Of a stretch of DNA of 64,000 bases, positions 9,222 to 17,476 are shown in pieces. Every line of letters starts with the position of its first letter. The first letter of the stretch is position 1. The stretch is taken from contig NZ_AUBE01000008.1 of NCBI RefSeq assembly GCF_000429085.1, positions 248,001 to 312,000 on the forward strand, written 5' to 3'. This DNA is from Streptomyces flavidovirens DSM 40150 (lineage in GTDB: Bacteria > Actinomycetota > Actinomycetes > Streptomycetales > Streptomycetaceae). Below the pieces are notes generated by a model, which saw only the letters and a list, made by a program, of their open reading frames with translations, did not search any database and was not told where the DNA came from. Position numbers and translations under genes: made by a program.

Positions 9222-9764
9222 ATGTCCGAGAGCGCTGTCTACCTCGCCGAGGGCCCGCGGGTGGCCCTGCGGCACTTCAGCCATGCCGACGCCGACGAGT
9301 TCACCGCGCGGGCGCGCGAGAGTAGAACCCTGCACCACCCGTGGCTCTTCCCACCGGAACAGCCCGCGGCGTACGCCTCCTACGCGGGTCTGCTCATCGA
9401 CGACCCGACGAGGGCGGGCTACCTGGTGTGCGAGCGCTCCGACGGCCGCATCGCGGGTTTCATCAACATCAACAACATCGTCGGGGGCGGCTTCCTGTGC
9501 GGCGCCCTGGGCTACGGGGCGTTCGCGCACGCGGCGGGCCGCGGCCTGATGAGCGAGGGCCTGGGCCTGGTCATGGACCAGGCCTTCGGTCCCCTCGGCC
9601 TGCACAGACTGGAGGCCAACATCCAGCCCGCGAACAAGGCGTCCATCGCGCTCGTGCGCAGGGCCGGGTTCCGGCTGGAGGGATACTCGCCCGACTTCAT
9701 CTACGTCAACGGCGCCTGGCGCGACCACGAGCGATGGGCGATTACCACGGAGATGCGGCACTGA
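9222..9764 (+). CDS. GNAT-family N-acetyltransferase (RimJ/RimL-like)
   Basis: A 180-residue acetyltransferase of the RimJ/RimL ribosomal-protein-acetylating group. The acetyl-CoA pyrophosphate loop is seen around 'GRGLMSEGLGLVMDQAF', and the C-terminal 'ANIQPANKASIALVRRAGF' stretch, including the conserved asparagine and the FRLEGY turn, is diagnostic. The substrate could be a protein N-terminus or a small amine. It is a single gene on the + strand, separated by more than 100 bp on both sides. Confidence 0.88.
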   Translation: MSESAVYLAEGPRVALRHFSHADADEFTARARESRTLHHPWLFPPEQPAAYASYAGLLIDDPTRAGYLVCERSDGRIAGFININNIVGGGFLCGALGYGAFAHAAGRGLMSEGLGLVMDQAFGPLGLHRLEANIQPANKASIALVRRAGFRLEGYSPDFIYVNGAWRDHERWAITTEMRH

Positions 9765-9985
9765 ACCCCGGCGGTCACCCCCCACCCCAATAAAGCCGTG
9801 CCCCGACCCCACCGCCACCGAAACCGGGGAGCCGCCCGGACCCGGTCCCGCGCGTCAGCGTGTGCCACGACGTGTGCCGCGTGGCCGGATCCGAGCAGGA
9901 CACCCTGGTCACAGAGGCGTCCGGCATGTTCCGATGGTCGCCGGGCGCCGGTGGACGGCGGCCCGTGTGAGGGAGTGAGGCTGCC

Positions 9986-11962
9986 TTGGCCACCACCGTG
10001 AGACGTGCCGTACTGACCCTGCCCGCCGCCCCTTTGGGGCCGGAGAACCCGCTTCCGGGCCTGCGGCCACTCGACGAGCAGCACGTTGTCGACGAGCGCT
10101 CGCGGGATAGGCTCCCGCGCGACATGGCCCGGCAGGTCGGATACGAGCCGCTGCGCACCCTCCTGCCCGTCCGCGTCCTGGACGGGTACGGACGCGAGCG
10201 CCGGGAGACGGACTTCGACGCGATCGTCATCGAGAACGACCGGCTGCGCGCGACCGTGCTGCCGGGGCTCGGCGGGCGCGTGCATTCACTGCTCCACAAG
10301 CCGTCAGGACGCGAACTCCTCTACCGCAACCCGGTCTTCCAGCCCGCCGACTTCGCGCTCAACGGCGCCTGGTTCTCCGGCGGACTGGAGTGGAACATCG
10401 GCGCCACCGGACACACGACGCTGTCCTGCGCCCCGCTGCACGCCGCGATCGTCCCCGCCCCCGACGGCGGCGACATGGTCAGGCTCTGGGAATGGGAACG
10501 GCTGCGCGACCTGCCCTTCCAGGTGGACCTGTGGCTGCCGGCCGACTCCGACTTCCTGTACGCCGGCGTACGGATACGCAACCCGCACGAGCGGACCGTC
10601 CCCACCTACTGGTGGTCCAACATCGCGGTCCCGGAGGACGAGGGGACCAGGGTCCTCGCCCCGGCGGACGAGGCCTGGCACTTCGGGTACGAGCGCAGCC
10701 TGCGGCGCGTACCGGTACCGGATTCCCACGGCGACGGAGTCGACCGTACGTACCCGCTGCGCGGCGAACACCCCGCCGACTACTTCTACGAAGTGCCCCG
10801 CGAGGCCCGCAAGTGGATCGCCTCACTCGACGCCGGCGGGCAGGGCCTCGTCCAGACCTCCACCGACGAGCTGCGCGGACGCAAGCTGTTCCTGTGGGGC
10901 GCGGGACGGGGCGGGCGGCGCTGGCAGCAGTGGCTGACCGAGCCGGGGACACCGGGTTACGCCGAGATCCAGGCCGGCCTCGCCCGTACCCAACTGGAGC
11001 ACGTACCGCTGGAGGCCGGGGCCGAGTTCAGCTGGCTGGAGGCGTACGGGCCGCTGGCCGCCGACCCCGGCGCCGTGCACGGCGCGGACTGGCCCGCGGC
11101 GCGCGCGGAGGCCGAGGCGCGCCTGGAGGAGGCGCTGCCACGGGCAGGGGTGGAGTCGGCGTACGAGGCGTGGCGGCCGTACGCCGACCACGAGCCGGGG
11201 GAGTCCCTGGCCACCGGCTCCGGGTGGGGCGCCCTCGAAGTCCTGCGCGCCGGAGTCAAACTGCCGGGCACGCCCTTCGGTGAGGCGACGCTCGGCGAAC
11301 CGCAGGAGCCCTGGCTGGAGTTGCTGCGCACCGGAACGTTTCCGTCGTCGGACGAGGTGGCGCCGCCCGGCCCGTCCCTGGTCGCGCCGCACTGGCGGGA
11401 CATGCTGGAGACGGCGCCGGCCGAGCCCCTCACCGAGTACCACCTGGGTGTTGCCCAGTGGCACGCGGGTGATGTGGCGCAGGCGGTGCGGAGCTGGGAG
11501 CGGGGCCTTAAAGTCACCCGGTCGCGCTGGCCGTTGCTGCGCTGCCTCGCCGTCGCCGACCGGGACGCGGGCAACGCGGGGCGCGCCGCCGATCATTACG
11601 CCGAGGCGTTCGAAGACCTGTGCCGCGAGCGGGGCGAGGGTGAGGCGTGGGCGGCGGCGACGGCCGCGCTGGGGCGCGAGGCGATCGCCGCGCTGCTCGC
11701 GGCGGGGCGGCCGGACGCGGCGCGCGGAGTCTGGCAGGGGCTGCCGCCCGCCCTGCGCGCGAGCGGCCGCTTCCGGCTCGCCGACGCGCAACTCCTGGCC
11801 GCCGAGGGCGACAAGGAGGGCGCGCGGGCGGTCTTCGACGCCGGGTTCGAGGTGCCGGACCTGCGCGAGGGCGCGGAGATTCTCGGCGAAGTGTGGGCGG
11901 CCGTCAGCGACGAGCCGTTGCCCGACGCGTACGACTACCGGATGCGGCCGGCGGCGGATTAG
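9986..11962 (+). CDS. DUF5107 domain protein with TPR-like C-terminus
   Basis: A 658-residue protein. Residues about 30-330 match the DUF5107 sugar-mutarotase-like domain common in Streptomyces, with stretches such as 'LPGLGGRVHSLLHK' and 'NPVFQPADFALNGAWFSGG'. Residues about 450-650 form degenerate tetratricopeptide-like helices ('LGVAQWHAGDVAQAVRSWERGL'). The role is unknown; the fold suggests carbohydrate binding or processing. The TTG at 9986 is chosen because GGGAGTGAGG lies five bases upstream and the family N-terminus (MATTVRRA) begins there. The 3' end abuts a duplicated segment of the convergent VOC gene. Confidence 0.75.
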   Translation: MATTVRRAVLTLPAAPLGPENPLPGLRPLDEQHVVDERSRDRLPRDMARQVGYEPLRTLLPVRVLDGYGRERRETDFDAIVIENDRLRATVLPGLGGRVHSLLHKPSGRELLYRNPVFQPADFALNGAWFSGGLEWNIGATGHTTLSCAPLHAAIVPAPDGGDMVRLWEWERLRDLPFQVDLWLPADSDFLYAGVRIRNPHERTVPTYWWSNIAVPEDEGTRVLAPADEAWHFGYERSLRRVPVPDSHGDGVDRTYPLRGEHPADYFYEVPREARKWIASLDAGGQGLVQTSTDELRGRKLFLWGAGRGGRRWQQWLTEPGTPGYAEIQAGLARTQLEHVPLEAGAEFSWLEAYGPLAADPGAVHGADWPAARAEAEARLEEALPRAGVESAYEAWRPYADHEPGESLATGSGWGALEVLRAGVKLPGTPFGEATLGEPQEPWLELLRTGTFPSSDEVAPPGPSLVAPHWRDMLETAPAEPLTEYHLGVAQWHAGDVAQAVRSWERGLKVTRSRWPLLRCLAVADRDAGNAGRAADHYAEAFEDLCRERGEGEAWAAATAALGREAIAALLAAGRPDAARGVWQGLPPALRASGRFRLADAQLLAAEGDKEGARAVFDAGFEVPDLREGAEILGEVWAAVSDEPLPDAYDYRMRPAAD

Positions 11963-11965
11963 GGC

Positions 11966-12048
11966 CGGCTCAGGCCGCCGGGCGCCGGTCGACGTACTCG
12001 AAGTTAGGCCCGGCTCAGGCCGCCGGGCGCCGGTCGACGTACTCGAAG
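11966..12048. repeat. Tandem duplication of the 3' end of the VOC gene
   Basis: A 38-bp segment at 11966-12003 recurs exactly at 12011-12048, an offset of 45 bp with seven bases between copies. The second copy is the real 3' end of the VOC gene; the first lies just beyond its stop and begins four bases after the DUF5107 stop. Because 45 is divisible by three, read-through of the VOC stop would append 15 residues ending again in FEYVDRRPAA. It looks like a recent slippage duplication. Confidence 0.9.
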
Positions 12049-12368
12049 ACCGAGCCGTCGGGGTGCGCGGCGATCAGGTTGCGGCCGACTGGGGTCGGGA
12101 CAGGGCCCGCGATGATGCGGGCCCCCGCCCCGGTCAGGGCCGCGCTGGCCTCGTCGACGTCCTTGACGGCGATGGTCGCCGACACCTTGCGCAGCACTTC
12201 GAGTTCGGACTCGGGGCCGCTCATCAGGAGGAAGCAGCCGACCGCGGCGACGGATACGCCGCCGCGCTCGAAGCGCAGCGCGCGGGTCCCGGTGAGGCGT
12301 TCGTAGAAGGCGACCGGGGCCTCCAGGTCGTCGACGCAGATGCGCAGCGTGGTTCCGAGGATCTCCAT
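12015..12368 (-). CDS. VOC (glyoxalase/bleomycin-resistance) family protein
   Basis: A 117-residue single-domain protein of the vicinal-oxygen-chelate fold with two beta-alpha-beta-beta-beta modules. The opening 'LRICVDDLEAPVAFYERL' and the C-terminal 'AAHPDGSVFEYVDRRP' are typical. One metal-ligand-type glutamate is present in VFEYVD, but a full ligand set is not evident, so enzymatic activity is uncertain. Members include glyoxalases, dioxygenases and drug-binding proteins. The gene converges on the DUF5107 gene, and its 3' end is duplicated directly after the stop. Confidence 0.85.
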   Translation of the reverse strand: MEILGTTLRICVDDLEAPVAFYERLTGTRALRFERGGVSVAAVGCFLLMSGPESELEVLRKVSATIAVKDVDEASAALTGAGARIIAGPVPTPVGRNLIAAHPDGSVFEYVDRRPAA

Positions 12369-12440
12369 GGGGGTCAGCGTAGTTGGTCATGTGCCGGGCC
12401 GATGGGGGTACGCCAAGGGTCCCTGCCGGAGGCTTTCCCC

Positions 12441-12520
12441 ACCCCGCCCCTTCCCGAACCGGGGCGCTGCCCCGGACCCCGGACGCCCTACGGGCGTGTC
12501 CTCAAACGCCGGACGGGCTG
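12441..12520. repeat. Dispersed intergenic repeat, copy 1
   Basis: A GC-rich element containing CCCCGGACCCCGG and ending CTCAAACGCCGGACGGGCTG. A second copy is at about 55010-55080 and a partial third at about 33840-33868. From memory, elements of this form recur in many Streptomyces intergenic regions next to gene ends. Confidence 0.65.
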
Positions 12521-12530
12521 GATATTCCCG

Positions 12531-12561
12531 GCTGAGCGCGGCTCGATGAGCCGCGCTCAGC
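12531..12561. terminator. Strong hairpin, probable terminator
   Basis: A perfect 14-bp stem (GCTGAGCGCGGCTC paired with GAGCCGCGCTCAGC) closes a three-base loop, with GAAAA on the right flank. Transcripts from the methyltransferase gene (minus strand, ending at 12794) run into it before reaching the VOC gene. Confidence 0.6.
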
Positions 12562-12793
12562 GAAAATCGGTCACCCGACGGCATCCCCCGTAAGTCTCGG
12601 CGCCTTCCAGGACGCGTGGGCGTCACCGCCGTCTCCTCTGGCACCCCCGTCTCCTCTGGCACCTCCAGCGCCATTCGCACTTCCAGCGCCACGGGCACGC
12701 CCACCCCCTCCGCCGCTTGAGGAGCGGGGTGTGGGGCAGCGCCGCTCACGCGGCGGAGCCGCAAACGGGCGCGACGCAGTCGGTGCAAGCGCC

Positions 12794-13603
12794 TCACGCG
12801 CGGCACAGCACTTCCCCGTGCGGCACCATGAACCACGCGTCCTCCCGGCCGCCCCACTCCCGCCACGCCCCGGCGATCGCCGACAGGTCGTCCCGCGTCG
12901 CGTGGCCGCCGGCCACCGCCAGTTCGGCGTACACGGACGCTGTCGTGCGGTCCGCCCACAGGCCGCTCCACCACGTCCGCTCCTCCGGCGTGGCGAAACA
13001 CCACGTCGCCGCCGACGCCCGCACGTCGGTGAAGCCGGCCCGGCGCGCCCAGGACAGGAGCCTGCGGCCCGCGTCCGGTTCGCCGCCGTTCGCGCGGGCC
13101 ACCCGGCCGTACAACTGCTGCCAGTCGTCCATCAGCGGCACCTCCGGGAACCACGTCATGGCGGCGTAGTCACTGTCGCGCGCCGCGACGACGCCACCCG
13201 GACGGCACACGCGGCGCATCTCCCGCAGCGCCCGCACCGGATCGCCGACGTGCTGGAGTACCTGATGCGCGTGGACGACGTCGAAGGAGTCGTCGGGAAA
13301 GTCGAGCGCGTGGACATCGGCCACCGCGAACTCCACGTTGTCCAAACCGCGTTCCGCCGCGACCTCACGCGCCCGCCCGAGCACGTCCCGCTCCGCGTCG
13401 ACCGCCGTCACCCGGCCGGGGGCGACGAGTGCGGCCAGGTCAGCGGTGATGGTGCCGGGGCCGCAGCCCACGTCCAGGACGCCGAGCCCCGGCCGCAGTT
13501 CGCCCAGGAGGTACGCCGCGGAATTGGCGGCGGTACGCCAACTGTGCGAGCGCAGCACCGACTCGTGGTGTCCGTGGGTGTAGACGGCTGTCTCCTCCGG
13601 CAT
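12794..13603 (-). CDS. Class I SAM-dependent methyltransferase (UbiE/UbiG-like)
   Basis: A 269-residue methyltransferase with an unambiguous SAM-binding site: VLDVGCGPGTI near residues 42-52, the acidic residue in 'VTAVDAE', and the motif II/III region 'FDVVHAHQVLQHVGDP' followed by 'MRRVCRPGGVVAARD'. It resembles ubiquinone/menaquinone- and polyketide-type methyltransferases; the substrate is unknown. The ATG at 13603 is preceded by GGAG at good spacing. It is transcribed divergently from the NADH dehydrogenase gene. Confidence 0.85.
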   Translation of the reverse strand: MPEETAVYTHGHHESVLRSHSWRTAANSAAYLLGELRPGLGVLDVGCGPGTITADLAALVAPGRVTAVDAERDVLGRAREVAAERGLDNVEFAVADVHALDFPDDSFDVVHAHQVLQHVGDPVRALREMRRVCRPGGVVAARDSDYAAMTWFPEVPLMDDWQQLYGRVARANGGEPDAGRRLLSWARRAGFTDVRASAATWCFATPEERTWWSGLWADRTTASVYAELAVAGGHATRDDLSAIAGAWREWGGREDAWFMVPHGEVLCRA

Positions 13604-13667
13604 GGCCGTACTCCTTCTCCGTAATGCGTCCGAGCGGGTGGAAGCGGTACGCCGTACGGTACGCCGC

Positions 13668-13700
13668 CATGCCGGGATCTGAGACGGCAATCCCGGCATG
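13668..13700. promoter_or_regulatory. Inverted repeat in divergent promoter region
   Basis: CATGCCGGGAT at 13668-13678 is exactly complementary to ATCCCGGCATG at 13690-13700, with 11 bases between. It lies between the methyltransferase and NADH-dehydrogenase starts, where an operator or a 5' hairpin for either transcript would fit. No more specific signal was recognised in this 270-bp region. Confidence 0.4.
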
Positions 13701-13875
13701 CGAGACGCGCATGTGTGCTCGGTCATGAGGAGCGGTGCCTCGCGGGTGAGCGGTTGCTGTACGGCGGGTAATCCGGCGCGTAAGCCGGGAAACTCGCGTC
13801 ACCCCGTGTTTGGCCCTGGGGGACAGGGGCACCGGGAAGGTCCACCGCAACCGCCCCGCCTACGAGGTGAACGCA

Positions 13876-15228
13876 GTGACCCGTAACCGTCCCCGCATCG
13901 TCATCGTCGGAGCGGGTTTCGCCGGCCACCAGGCCGCGAAGACCCTCTCCCGGCAGCTCAGGGACAACGCCGAGATCGTCCTCCTCAACCCCACCGACTA
14001 CTTCCTCTACCTCCCCCTCCTGCCACAGGTCGCCGCCGGCATCCTCGAACCGCGCCGCGTCACGGTCTCGCTGCCCGCGACGCTTCCGCGGGTACGGCTG
14101 GTCCTCGGCGAGGCGGACCACATCGACCTGGCGGCCCGGCGCGTGCACTACACCGGGCCCGAGGACGACAAGGGTGAGCTGGAGTACGACCGCCTCGTGC
14201 TCGCCGTCGGCAGCGTCAACAAACTGCTGCCGGTCCCCGGCGTCGCCGAGCACGCCCATGGGTTCCGCGGCCTGCCCGAGGCCCTCTACCTGCGCGACCA
14301 CGTGACCCGCCAGATCGAACTGGCCGCCGCCACCGGCGACCCGGACGAGTGCGCCGCGCGCTGCACCTTCGTCGTCGTCGGCGCCGGCTACACCGGGACC
14401 GAGGTCGCGGCCCAGGGCCAGATGTTCACCGACGCCCTCGTGCGCAAGCAGCGCGCCTGGCGGCACGCCGGGCACAAGCCGCGCTGGCTGCTCCTCGACA
14501 TCGCGCCGCGCGTCCTGCCCGAGCTGGACCGGCGCCTGTCACGGACGGCCGACAAGGTACTGCGCGGGCGCGGAGTCGACGTACGGACGGGGACGTCCGT
14601 CAAGGAGGCCACCCGCGCGGGGGTGCTGCTCGACGACGGGGAGTTCGTCGACACGCGGACTCTGGTCTGGTGTGTCGGCGTACGTCCCGATCCGCTGGTC
14701 TCGGAGGTCGGCCTGCCCGTCGAACGGGGGCGGCTGCTCGTCGAGCCGACACTCGAAGTGCCCGGCCATCCGGAGGTCTTCGCCTGCGGCGACGCGGCGG
14801 CCGTGCCCGACCTCACCAGGCCGGGGGAGTTCACGCCGATGACCGCGCAGCACGCCGCCCGGCAGGGAAAGGTGGCTGGCCGCAATGTCGCCGCCTCCCT
14901 CGGACACGGGGAGCGGCAGCAGTACAGGCACAACGATCTGGGGTTCGTCGTGGACCTCGGCGGGGTCAAGGCCGCCGCCAACCCGCTCGGCGTGCCCCTG
15001 TCCGGCCCGGTCGCGGGCGCGGTCACGCGCGGCTACCACCTCGCCGCCATGCCCGGCAACCGGGTGCGGGTCGCCGCCGACTGGATGCTCGACGCCGTAC
15101 TGCCGCGCCAGGCCGTGCAGCTCGGACTCGTACGGTCCTGGTCCGTCCCGCTCGACACGGCGTCACCGGAACTGGCCAGGGTCCCCGGAGCGCGCGGCCG
15201 GGCGGAGCAGAGTGAACCCGACCGATGA
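13876..15228 (+). CDS. ndh: Type II NADH dehydrogenase / FAD-dependent oxidoreductase
   Basis: A 450-residue two-dinucleotide-binding flavoprotein. The FAD site GAGFAG is at residues 12-17, and the NAD(P) site 'VVGAGYTGTEVA' follows near 165-177. A 'VFACGDAAAVPD' motif binds the flavin ribityl chain, and the C-terminus carries the membrane-associating helical region. The family passes electrons from NADH to menaquinone without pumping protons. The GTG at 13876 is preferred over the GTG at 13867 because GAGG stands eight bases upstream. Transketolase follows 27 bp later, probably co-transcribed. Confidence 0.85.
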   Translation: MTRNRPRIVIVGAGFAGHQAAKTLSRQLRDNAEIVLLNPTDYFLYLPLLPQVAAGILEPRRVTVSLPATLPRVRLVLGEADHIDLAARRVHYTGPEDDKGELEYDRLVLAVGSVNKLLPVPGVAEHAHGFRGLPEALYLRDHVTRQIELAAATGDPDECAARCTFVVVGAGYTGTEVAAQGQMFTDALVRKQRAWRHAGHKPRWLLLDIAPRVLPELDRRLSRTADKVLRGRGVDVRTGTSVKEATRAGVLLDDGEFVDTRTLVWCVGVRPDPLVSEVGLPVERGRLLVEPTLEVPGHPEVFACGDAAAVPDLTRPGEFTPMTAQHAARQGKVAGRNVAASLGHGERQQYRHNDLGFVVDLGGVKAAANPLGVPLSGPVAGAVTRGYHLAAMPGNRVRVAADWMLDAVLPRQAVQLGLVRSWSVPLDTASPELARVPGARGRAEQSEPDR

Positions 15229-15255
15229 CCACAAGGAGTGACCACAGGGAGTGAC

Positions 15256-17118
15256 ATGGACAGCGAACAGCTCATCCAGCTCGGGCAGCAGCTCAGGGTG
15301 GACGCGGTACGGGCCGCCGACGCCGCGCAGTCGGGCCATCCGACGTCGTCGATGTCGGCGGCGGACCTGGCGGCCGTACTCCTCGGCGGGCACCTGCGCT
15401 ACGACTTCGGCCGGCCCGACCATCCCGGCAACGACCGGCTGATCCTCTCGAAGGGCCACGCCTCCCCGCTGCTGTACGCCATGTACCGGGCGGCCGGCGC
15501 CATCGACGACGAGGAACTCCTCACCTACCGGCGGCGCGGCAGCCGCCTCGAAGGGCACCCCACGCCCAGGCTGCCCTGGGTGGACGTGGCGACGGGCTCG
15601 CTCGGGCAGGGCCTGCCGGTCGGCGTCGGAGTGGCGCTCGCGGGAAAGCGGCTGGATCGGGTCCCGTACCGCGTGTGGGTGCTCAGCGGCGACAGCGAGA
15701 TGGCCGAGGGATCGGTGTGGGAGGCCGTCGAGCACGCCGCCCACGAGCACCTCGACAACCTCACCCTGGTCATCGACGTCAACCGGCTCGGGCAACGCGG
15801 TCCCACCCGCCACGAGTGGGACCTGGGGGCCTACAGCCGCCGGCTGCACGCTTTCGGCTGGCACACCATCGAGGTCGACGGCCACGACGTCGAGGCCATC
15901 AACACCGCCTTCAACGAGGCGCGTTCGACAACGGGCCGGCCCACCGCGGTCATCGCGCGCACCCGCAAGGGGCGCGGTGTCGCCGCCGTGGAGGACAAGG
16001 AAGGCATGCACGGCAAGCCGCTGAAGGACGCCGGGAGCGCGATCGAGGAGCTCGGCGGCCCCCGGTTCGTCCACGTGGAGGTGGAGAAGCCGGCCGCGGC
16101 GCGCAGCTCCGGCCTGCGCGCCGCCCGTAACGGCAAGCTGAAGCTGCCGGGCTACGAGAAGGGCGACGAGGTCGCCACCCGCAACGCCTACGGCGAGGCG
16201 CTCGCCGCGCTCGGGTCCGCGCGCGGCGACATCGTGGCCCTCGACGGCGAGGTGAGCGACTCGACCCGGTCGCAGTTCTTCGCCAAGGAGCACCCGGACC
16301 GGTTCTTCGAGTGCTACATCGCCGAACAGCAACTGGTCGCGGCGGCGGTCGGGATGCAGACACGCGGTTACGTCCCGTACGCCTCGACCTTCGCCGCGTT
16401 CCTGACCCGCGCGCACGACTTCGTACGCATGGCGGCGGTCAGCAGGGCCGGCATCAACCTGGCCGGGTCGCACGCCGGAGTCGCCATCGGTGAGGACGGC
16501 CCCTCCCAGATGGGACTCGAAGACCTCGCGCTGTTCCGCGCCGTACACGGCAGCACCGTCCTGTACCCCTGCGACGCCAACCAGACCGCCAAGCTTGTCG
16601 CCGCGATGGCGGAGGGCGACGCGCAGAGCCGCGGCGTACGCTACCTGCGCACCAGCAGGGGCGCCACGCCCGTCATCTACGGGCCCGACGAGGAGTTCCC
16701 CGTCGGCGGAAGCAAGCTGCTGCGCGCGAGCGACGACGACCAACTGACCCTGCTGGCAGCGGGCGTTACGGTGCATGAGGCGCTGCGTGCCGCGGACCTG
16801 CTGGCGCAGGGCGGTGTGCCGGTGAGGGTCGTCGACCTGTACTCGGTCAAGCCGGTCGACGAGCGCGCCGTGCAGGAGGCGGCGGAACGCACCGGCTGCC
16901 TGGTGACGGTGGAGGACCACCATCCGCAGGGCGGCCTCGGCGACGCGGTCGCCGAGGTGTTCTCCGACGGACGGCCCGTGCCGCGACTGGTCCGCCTGGC
17001 CGTGGGCAACATGCCCGGCTCGGCCACGGAGCAGGAACAACTGAGCGCCTCGGGGATCGACGCCGACTCGATCGCGGCCGCCGTGAAGCTGCTTGCGGAG
17101 AAGGTGATCGTACGGTGA
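15256..17118 (+). CDS. tkt: Transketolase
   Basis: A 620-residue complete transketolase in one chain, matching the length of the actinobacterial single-gene form. The thiamine-diphosphate site GDSEMAEGSVWEA, with its following asparagine 'LDNL', lies near residue 145. The pyrimidine-binding domain carries 'ECYIAEQQLVAAAVG', and the C-terminal transketolase domain starts near 490. It moves two-carbon units in the pentose-phosphate pathway. The ATG at 15256 follows AGGGA; the bases before it are a near-duplicate of the preceding 14. A strong double hairpin follows the stop. Confidence 0.9.
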   Translation: MDSEQLIQLGQQLRVDAVRAADAAQSGHPTSSMSAADLAAVLLGGHLRYDFGRPDHPGNDRLILSKGHASPLLYAMYRAAGAIDDEELLTYRRRGSRLEGHPTPRLPWVDVATGSLGQGLPVGVGVALAGKRLDRVPYRVWVLSGDSEMAEGSVWEAVEHAAHEHLDNLTLVIDVNRLGQRGPTRHEWDLGAYSRRLHAFGWHTIEVDGHDVEAINTAFNEARSTTGRPTAVIARTRKGRGVAAVEDKEGMHGKPLKDAGSAIEELGGPRFVHVEVEKPAAARSSGLRAARNGKLKLPGYEKGDEVATRNAYGEALAALGSARGDIVALDGEVSDSTRSQFFAKEHPDRFFECYIAEQQLVAAAVGMQTRGYVPYASTFAAFLTRAHDFVRMAAVSRAGINLAGSHAGVAIGEDGPSQMGLEDLALFRAVHGSTVLYPCDANQTAKLVAAMAEGDAQSRGVRYLRTSRGATPVIYGPDEEFPVGGSKLLRASDDDQLTLLAAGVTVHEALRAADLLAQGGVPVRVVDLYSVKPVDERAVQEAAERTGCLVTVEDHHPQGGLGDAVAEVFSDGRPVPRLVRLAVGNMPGSATEQEQLSASGIDADSIAAAVKLLAEKVIVR

Positions 17119-17125
17119 GAGCGCG

Positions 17126-17174
17126 GCGGGGAGTGGGTGGCGGGATGCCCTGAACATCCCGCCACCCTCCCCGC
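17126..17174 (+). terminator. Transketolase terminator hairpin
   Basis: A 20-bp stem with a two-base bulge: 17126-17147 pairs with 17155-17174 across a seven-base loop. It begins eight bases after the transketolase stop. Confidence 0.75.
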
Positions 17175-17179
17175 GCCGT

Positions 17180-17204
17180 GCGGGCCCGCCACGAGCGGGC
17201 CCGC
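17180..17204. terminator. Second hairpin after transketolase
   Basis: GCGGGCCCGC occurs at 17180-17189 and again at 17195-17204. The decamer is itself a palindrome, so the copies form a 10-bp stem with a five-base loop. It probably reinforces termination. Confidence 0.6.
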
Positions 17205-17251
17205 TGTGAGACCTTCTGTCCGGCGGGGTGGTGATCCGCTCTGGTGAGGTG

Positions 17252-17410
17252 TCACCGCTTGCGGACGGTGGCGATGATGACGGGCAGCAGGGCGGCGACG
17301 GTGGTGCCCGCGGCGAGCCCGAGGCCGTTGAGCACTTGGGAGGCGAACAGCACGGTCAGGACGCGCTCTTGCGTGCGGGCGTTCGCCAGGCCGGCGTCGG
17401 ATGCGGCTCT
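17252..17410 (-). pseudogene. Remnant of an MFS transporter N-terminus
   Basis: On the minus strand a frame reads through RVLTVLFASQVLNGLGLAA and then AALLPVIIATVRKR before TGA at 17252-17254. The first part is the classic first membrane helix of drug-efflux MFS proteins. No start codon lies in frame nearby, and the remaining eleven helices are missing. It also lies beyond the terminator of the MBL-fold gene. I read it as a decayed fragment left by a deletion. Confidence 0.55.
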
Positions 17411-17414
17411 GTGG

Positions 17415-17454
17415 CCTGTGGGGGGTACCCGGCGAACCGGGTACCCCCCACAGG
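17415..17454 (-). terminator. Terminator of the MBL-fold gene, 18-bp perfect stem
   Basis: CCTGTGGGGGGTACCCGG (17415-17432) pairs perfectly with 17437-17454 across the loop CGAA, which reads UUCG in the minus-strand transcript. It starts 22 bp after the MBL-fold stop codon. Confidence 0.85.
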
Positions 17455-17476
17455 AAGGGAAGCGGGCTGGTTTGGC

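Larger units (their letters stand above)
12369..12793. other. Intergenic region with repeats, no gene recognised
   Basis: These 425 bp between the VOC gene and the downstream methyltransferase hold a dispersed repeat (about 12441-12520), a strong hairpin (12531-12561) and an 18-bp imperfect minisatellite (about 12627-12700). An open frame runs across on the minus strand but has no ribosome-binding site and low-complexity content, so I do not call it. Confidence 0.6.

Noticed and set aside
12387..12793. Open minus-strand frame across the VOC-methyltransferase gap
   Set aside because: It crosses a dispersed repeat and a minisatellite and has no start signal or similarity.
15163..17157. Long antisense frame over transketolase
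   Set aside because: Same shadow pattern; transketolase motifs are intact on the + strand.
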